DNA of 64,000 nucleotides. It comes from Salinisphaera orenii subsp. orenii MK-B5. GTDB lineage: Bacteria; Pseudomonadota; Gammaproteobacteria; Nevskiales; Salinisphaeraceae. How positions within the stretch are numbered: the stretch's first letter is position 1; every line of letters starts with the position of its first letter. The stretch covers positions 120,464 to 184,463 of the forward strand of contig NZ_AYKH01000040.1 of the NCBI RefSeq assembly GCF_003788635.1, given 5' to 3'. The notes under the pieces are model-generated. The model saw nothing but the letters and a program-made list of their open reading frames with translations. It was not told the DNA's origin and made no database searches. Below, in pieces: positions 59,794 to 64,000 of the stretch. The position numbers and the translations under genes were made by a program.

Positions 59794-60749
59794 GTGCGCG
59801 GCGTATCACCGATCCGGCCCGTTTCGGCCGCGTGGCCGTGCTGATGGGCGGCTGGTCGTCCGAGCGCGCGGTGTCGCTCGACTCCGGCGCGGCCGTGGCC
59901 GCGGGCCTGGAGCGACGCGGAGTGGACGTGACGCGTGTCGACGCCGACCGCGAGCGCGTGCTGGGGCTGGCCGCGGCGGGCTTCGATCGCGTCTGGCTGG
60001 CGCTGCACGGCCGCGGCGGCGAGGACGGCGTGGTCCAGGGTGCGCTGGAACTCCAGCGCCTGCCCTATACCGGTAGCGGCGTGCTCGCCTGCGCGCTGTC
60101 GATGGACAAGGTGCGTACCAAGGCGATCTGGGCGGCCCAGGGCATTCCCACGCCGGCGCACCGCGTGCTGGCGCCGGAGACCGATTCGGCGACCGTGGTC
60201 GAGGCGCTCGGGCTGCCGCTGATCGTCAAGCCGGTGCACGAGGGCTCGACCATCGGCATCACCCGTGTCGAGCGCCTCGAGGATCTGGAGGCCGCCCGAC
60301 GCGAGGCCGCGCGCTTCGATCGCGACGTCATGGCCGAGCAGTACGTCGCCGGTCCGGAGTACACGGCCTCGATCCTCGCCGATCGCGCGCTGCCGCTGAT
60401 TCGCATCGAGCCGTCCAGCGGCTTCTACGACTACGAGGCCAAGTACGTCGCCAACGACACCCAGTACCACTGTCCCTGCGAACTGCCCGCCGAGCGCGAG
60501 CGCGAGTTCTCGCGGCTGGCCCTGCGCGCCTTCGAGCTGATCGGCGCCCGCGGCTGGGGCCGGGTGGATTTCATGCTCGACGACGCCGGCCAGCCCTGGT
60601 TTCTCGAGCTCAACGCCACCCCGGGCATGACCTCGCACTCGCTGGTGCCGATGGCGGCACGGGCGGCCGATATCGATTTCGACGAACTGGTGTGGCGGAT
60701 TCTCGCCGCCACCGTGTCCCCCGAGGAGAGCAACGATGAACTGGCCTGA
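59790..60749 (+). CDS. ddlB: D-alanine:D-alanine ligase
   Basis: 319 residues. GRVAVLMGGWSSERAVSLDSG, LALHGRGGEDG, the ATP-grasp loop KPVHEGSTIGI and the metal-binding FLELNATPGMT are present. The YEAKY loop tyrosine is of the D-Ala-D-Ala type. It feeds MurF. The end overlaps the ftsQ start by 14 bases. Confidence 0.96.
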   Translation: MSARRITDPARFGRVAVLMGGWSSERAVSLDSGAAVAAGLERRGVDVTRVDADRERVLGLAAAGFDRVWLALHGRGGEDGVVQGALELQRLPYTGSGVLACALSMDKVRTKAIWAAQGIPTPAHRVLAPETDSATVVEALGLPLIVKPVHEGSTIGITRVERLEDLEAARREAARFDRDVMAEQYVAGPEYTASILADRALPLIRIEPSSGFYDYEAKYVANDTQYHCPCELPAEREREFSRLALRAFELIGARGWGRVDFMLDDAGQPWFLELNATPGMTSHSLVPMAARAADIDFDELVWRILAATVSPEESNDELA

Positions 60750-61491
60750 CCCACGACGCTGGCGCGACGTCGTGCTGGGCGCCGGCCTGCTGCTCGGTGT
60801 GGCCGCCTGCACCTGGCAGGGCATCAAGCCCGACGGCGAGACCACCCGGCATCTATACATCAGCGGCGAGGCCGGCCATGTCAGCGACGATCGCATCGCC
60901 GCACTCGCCGCCCCCTATCTGGACGCGCGTTTCTTCGATGTCGACATCGAGGCACTGCAGGACCGGCTCGCGGCGCTGCCGTGGCTGGCCGACGTGAGCG
61001 TGTCGCGGCACTGGCCGGACGGCGTGGTCGTGCGGATCACCGAGCATCGCCCGGTCGCGCTCTGGGGCGAGGACGGCGTGCTCGCCGAGGACGGCCGCGT
61101 GTTCCGGCCCGGGGCCGAGGCACGGCCGCAGGGGCTGGTGCGTCTCGACGGCCCCGAGGCCAGCGCCGAGCGGGTTCAGGCGCAGTACCGGGCGCTCGCC
61201 GACATTCTGTCGGCGAGCGACGTCGAGATCGCGCGACTGACTCTGGATGCGCGCGGTTCCTGGACCGCGACGCTGGCCGACGGGCTGGAACTGCGGCTGG
61301 GCCGCGACGGTACCGAGGCCCGGCTGCGGCGCTTCGTCGAGTATGCGCTCGGCCGCGCCGAGGCCCGTCGGGCGCTGGCGAACGCCGGCTATGTGGATTT
61401 GCGTTACAGCGACGGTTTCGCGGTCGGCGGGTCCCGTCCCGCGCCGGAGACCGGCAACGATCAGGAGAAGGTTGATGAGCAAGCGGCCTGA
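60736..61491 (+). CDS. ftsQ: Cell division protein FtsQ
   Basis: 251 residues. One membrane helix (about 12-27), then a POTRA domain (HLYISGEAGHVSDDRIAALAAPYL..FFDVDIEAL) and a beta domain containing WPDGVVVRITEHRPVALWG. It scaffolds FtsL and FtsB in the divisome. The helix contains VAAC, which resembles a lipobox, an odd feature. The start lies inside ddlB. Confidence 0.93.
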   Translation: MNWPDPRRWRDVVLGAGLLLGVAACTWQGIKPDGETTRHLYISGEAGHVSDDRIAALAAPYLDARFFDVDIEALQDRLAALPWLADVSVSRHWPDGVVVRITEHRPVALWGEDGVLAEDGRVFRPGAEARPQGLVRLDGPEASAERVQAQYRALADILSASDVEIARLTLDARGSWTATLADGLELRLGRDGTEARLRRFVEYALGRAEARRALANAGYVDLRYSDGFAVGGSRPAPETGNDQEKVDEQAA

Positions 61492-62710
61492 CAAGAATCT
61501 CGTCGTCGGCCTCGATATCGGCACCTCGAAGGTGGCCTGCATCGTGGCCGAGTCCTCCGGGGGCGAGCTCGAGATCATCGGGCTCGGCAGCGCGCCCTCG
61601 CGCGGCATGAAGAAAGGGATGGTGGTCAACATCGAATCCACCACCGACTCCATCCGCCGTGCGGTGGAGGAAGCCGAGCTGATGGCCGGCTGCCGGATCC
61701 AGTCGGTGCACTGCGGAATATCCGGGGCGCATGTGCGCTCGCTGAACTCCCACGGCATCGTTGCGGTGCGCAACAAGGAAGTCACCGAGTCCGACATCGA
61801 GCGCGTGATCGACGCCGCCTGCGCGGTCGCGATCCCGGCGGACCAGAAGATCCTCCACGTGCTGCCGCAGGAATTCGCGGTGGACGACAACGAGGGTATC
61901 CAGGAGCCGGTCGGCATGTCCGGCGTGCGGCTTGAGGCCAAGGTGCACATCGTCACCGGCGCGGTGACTTCGGCGCAGAACATCCAGAAGTGCGTCGGCC
62001 GCTGCGGACTGGAGGTCTCCAAGCTCTCGCTCGAGCAGCTGGCCTCCAGCTACGCGGTGCTCACCGACGACGAGAAGGATCTCGGCGTCGCGCTGGTCGA
62101 CATCGGCGGCGGCACCTCCGACATCGCGGTGTTCGTCAACGGCGCGATCCGCCACACCGCGGTGATTCCGATCGCCGGCGACCAGGTGACCAACGACATC
62201 GCGGTCGCCCTGCGCACGCCCACCCAGCACGCCGAGGGCATCAAGATCCGCTACGGCTGCGCGCTGCCCGAGCTGATCGAGGACGACGACGCCATCGAGG
62301 TTCCGAGCGTGGGCGAGCGCCCGCCGCGGCGGCTGTCGCGCTACACGCTGGCCGAGGTCATCAAGCCGCGCTACGAGGAGCTGTTCATGCTGATCCAGAA
62401 GGAGCTGGTGCGCTCCGGCTTCGAGGATCTGCTGGCCGGCGGCGTGGTGATCACCGGCGGCTCCTCGAAGATGGAGGGGCTGACCGATCTCGCCGAGGAA
62501 GTCTTCCACATGTCCGTGCGGCTCGGCACGCCGCAGCGCGTCAAGGGGCTGTCGGACGTGGTCAAGAACCCGATCCACGCCACCGGCGTCGGTCTGCTGG
62601 AGTTCGGCAACCGGAGCACGCCCAGCAAGGGCATGGATCTGTCCGGCAACGACAACTCGTTCACCCAGGTCTGGGAGCGCATGAAGGCCTGGTTTCAGGG
62701 GAATTTCTAG
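61475..62710 (+). CDS. ftsA: Cell division protein FtsA
   Basis: 411 residues, actin-like. Phosphate loops are GLDIGTSKVACIVAE and VDIGGGTSDIAVF; the adenosine segment is ITGGSSKMEGL. The C-terminal amphipathic helix FTQVWERMKAWFQGNF is the membrane-targeting sequence. It ties FtsZ to the membrane. AGGAG at 61463-61467 decides the start, inside the end of ftsQ. Confidence 0.97.
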   Translation: MSKRPDKNLVVGLDIGTSKVACIVAESSGGELEIIGLGSAPSRGMKKGMVVNIESTTDSIRRAVEEAELMAGCRIQSVHCGISGAHVRSLNSHGIVAVRNKEVTESDIERVIDAACAVAIPADQKILHVLPQEFAVDDNEGIQEPVGMSGVRLEAKVHIVTGAVTSAQNIQKCVGRCGLEVSKLSLEQLASSYAVLTDDEKDLGVALVDIGGGTSDIAVFVNGAIRHTAVIPIAGDQVTNDIAVALRTPTQHAEGIKIRYGCALPELIEDDDAIEVPSVGERPPRRLSRYTLAEVIKPRYEELFMLIQKELVRSGFEDLLAGGVVITGGSSKMEGLTDLAEEVFHMSVRLGTPQRVKGLSDVVKNPIHATGVGLLEFGNRSTPSKGMDLSGNDNSFTQVWERMKAWFQGNF

Positions 62711-62787
62711 GGGTCATCCGGCCGTCGAGCGGCCACGAAACAAAGGTTTTCCGCAAGGAAAAGCACGGCAACCAAGAGAGGTGCATC

Positions 62788-63933
<1,146 letters not shown>

Positions 63934-63959
63934 CGCCGTGTGCCGTGTGAACCGCAAGT

Positions 63960-63978
63960 GCCGGCCCCTCGGGCCGGC
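63960..63978 (+). terminator. Hairpin after ftsZ
   Basis: GCCGGCCC and GGGCCGGC pair around CTC, 27 bases after the stop. No T-run is visible and the window ends soon after, so it may be only a pause site before lpxC, the usual next gene. Confidence 0.35.
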
Positions 63979-64000
63979 CGGCGGGGCCGTGGGCCGGCCG

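Overview
This 64 kb window reads as a chromosome segment of a high-GC gammaproteobacterium. Almost every stretch is coding. The gene orders (rpoN-PTS cluster, petABC-sspAB, diaA-yraN-lpoA/rsmI-rnpB-dcw) are those of free-living gammaproteobacteria such as Pseudomonas and relatives. A PPi-type phosphofructokinase, an HPr kinase and an ABC-2 exporter next to kdsD suggest a less common lineage. A halophilic Salinisphaera-like organism is a guess that I could not test. No tRNA, 16S/23S rRNA, CRISPR array, phage or intact transposase gene was seen.

Layout. Positions 1-8.6 kb hold a carboxylic-acid catabolic block: the end of an acyl-CoA dehydrogenase, two ADP-forming acyl-CoA synthetases, a crotonase-family protein, an orphan TAXI-type solute receptor and an OprP-like porin. 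From 8.7 to 11.4 kb are inorganic pyrophosphatase, PPi-phosphofructokinase and adenylate kinase. From 11.4 to 14.4 kb are RNase D, a small membrane protein and the murein-recycling ligase Mpl. From 14.4 to 18.8 kb there is a three-unit palindromic repeat, a small EF-hand gene and a GlrK-QseG-GlrR two-component operon. The EF-hand gene has a consensus-perfect sigma-54 promoter and two upstream GlrR-type sites. From 18.9 to 21.5 kb are pmbA and a nitronate-monooxygenase-like gene broken by a structured MITE-like insertion. A minus-strand run from 33.6 to 22.0 kb encodes KDO/LPS export genes (kdsD, kdsC, lptC, lptA, lptB), rpoN, hpf and a full regulatory phosphotransferase set (ptsN, hprK, rapZ, an EIIA, HPr, EI), then mgtE. 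From 33.7 to 39 kb are an ABC-2 exporter, ibaG, murA, hisG and hisD. From 39.1 to 42.8 kb are cytochrome bc1 and sspAB. From 42.8 to 46.6 kb are diaA, yraN, lpoA and rsmI, followed by the RNase P RNA. From 47.3 kb to the end is a complete dcw cluster from mraZ to ftsZ, with a clear promoter and four MraZ boxes.

How the parts work together. Envelope synthesis dominates: murein precursors (murA to murG, ddl, mpl), septation (ftsL/I/W/Q/A/Z), LPS (kds/lpt) and lpoA. Control comes from sigma-54 with the nitrogen/HPr phosphorelay, RapZ, MraZ and GlrKR. The most notable finding is the GlrR - sigma-54 - EF-hand circuit at 14.8-15.3 kb.
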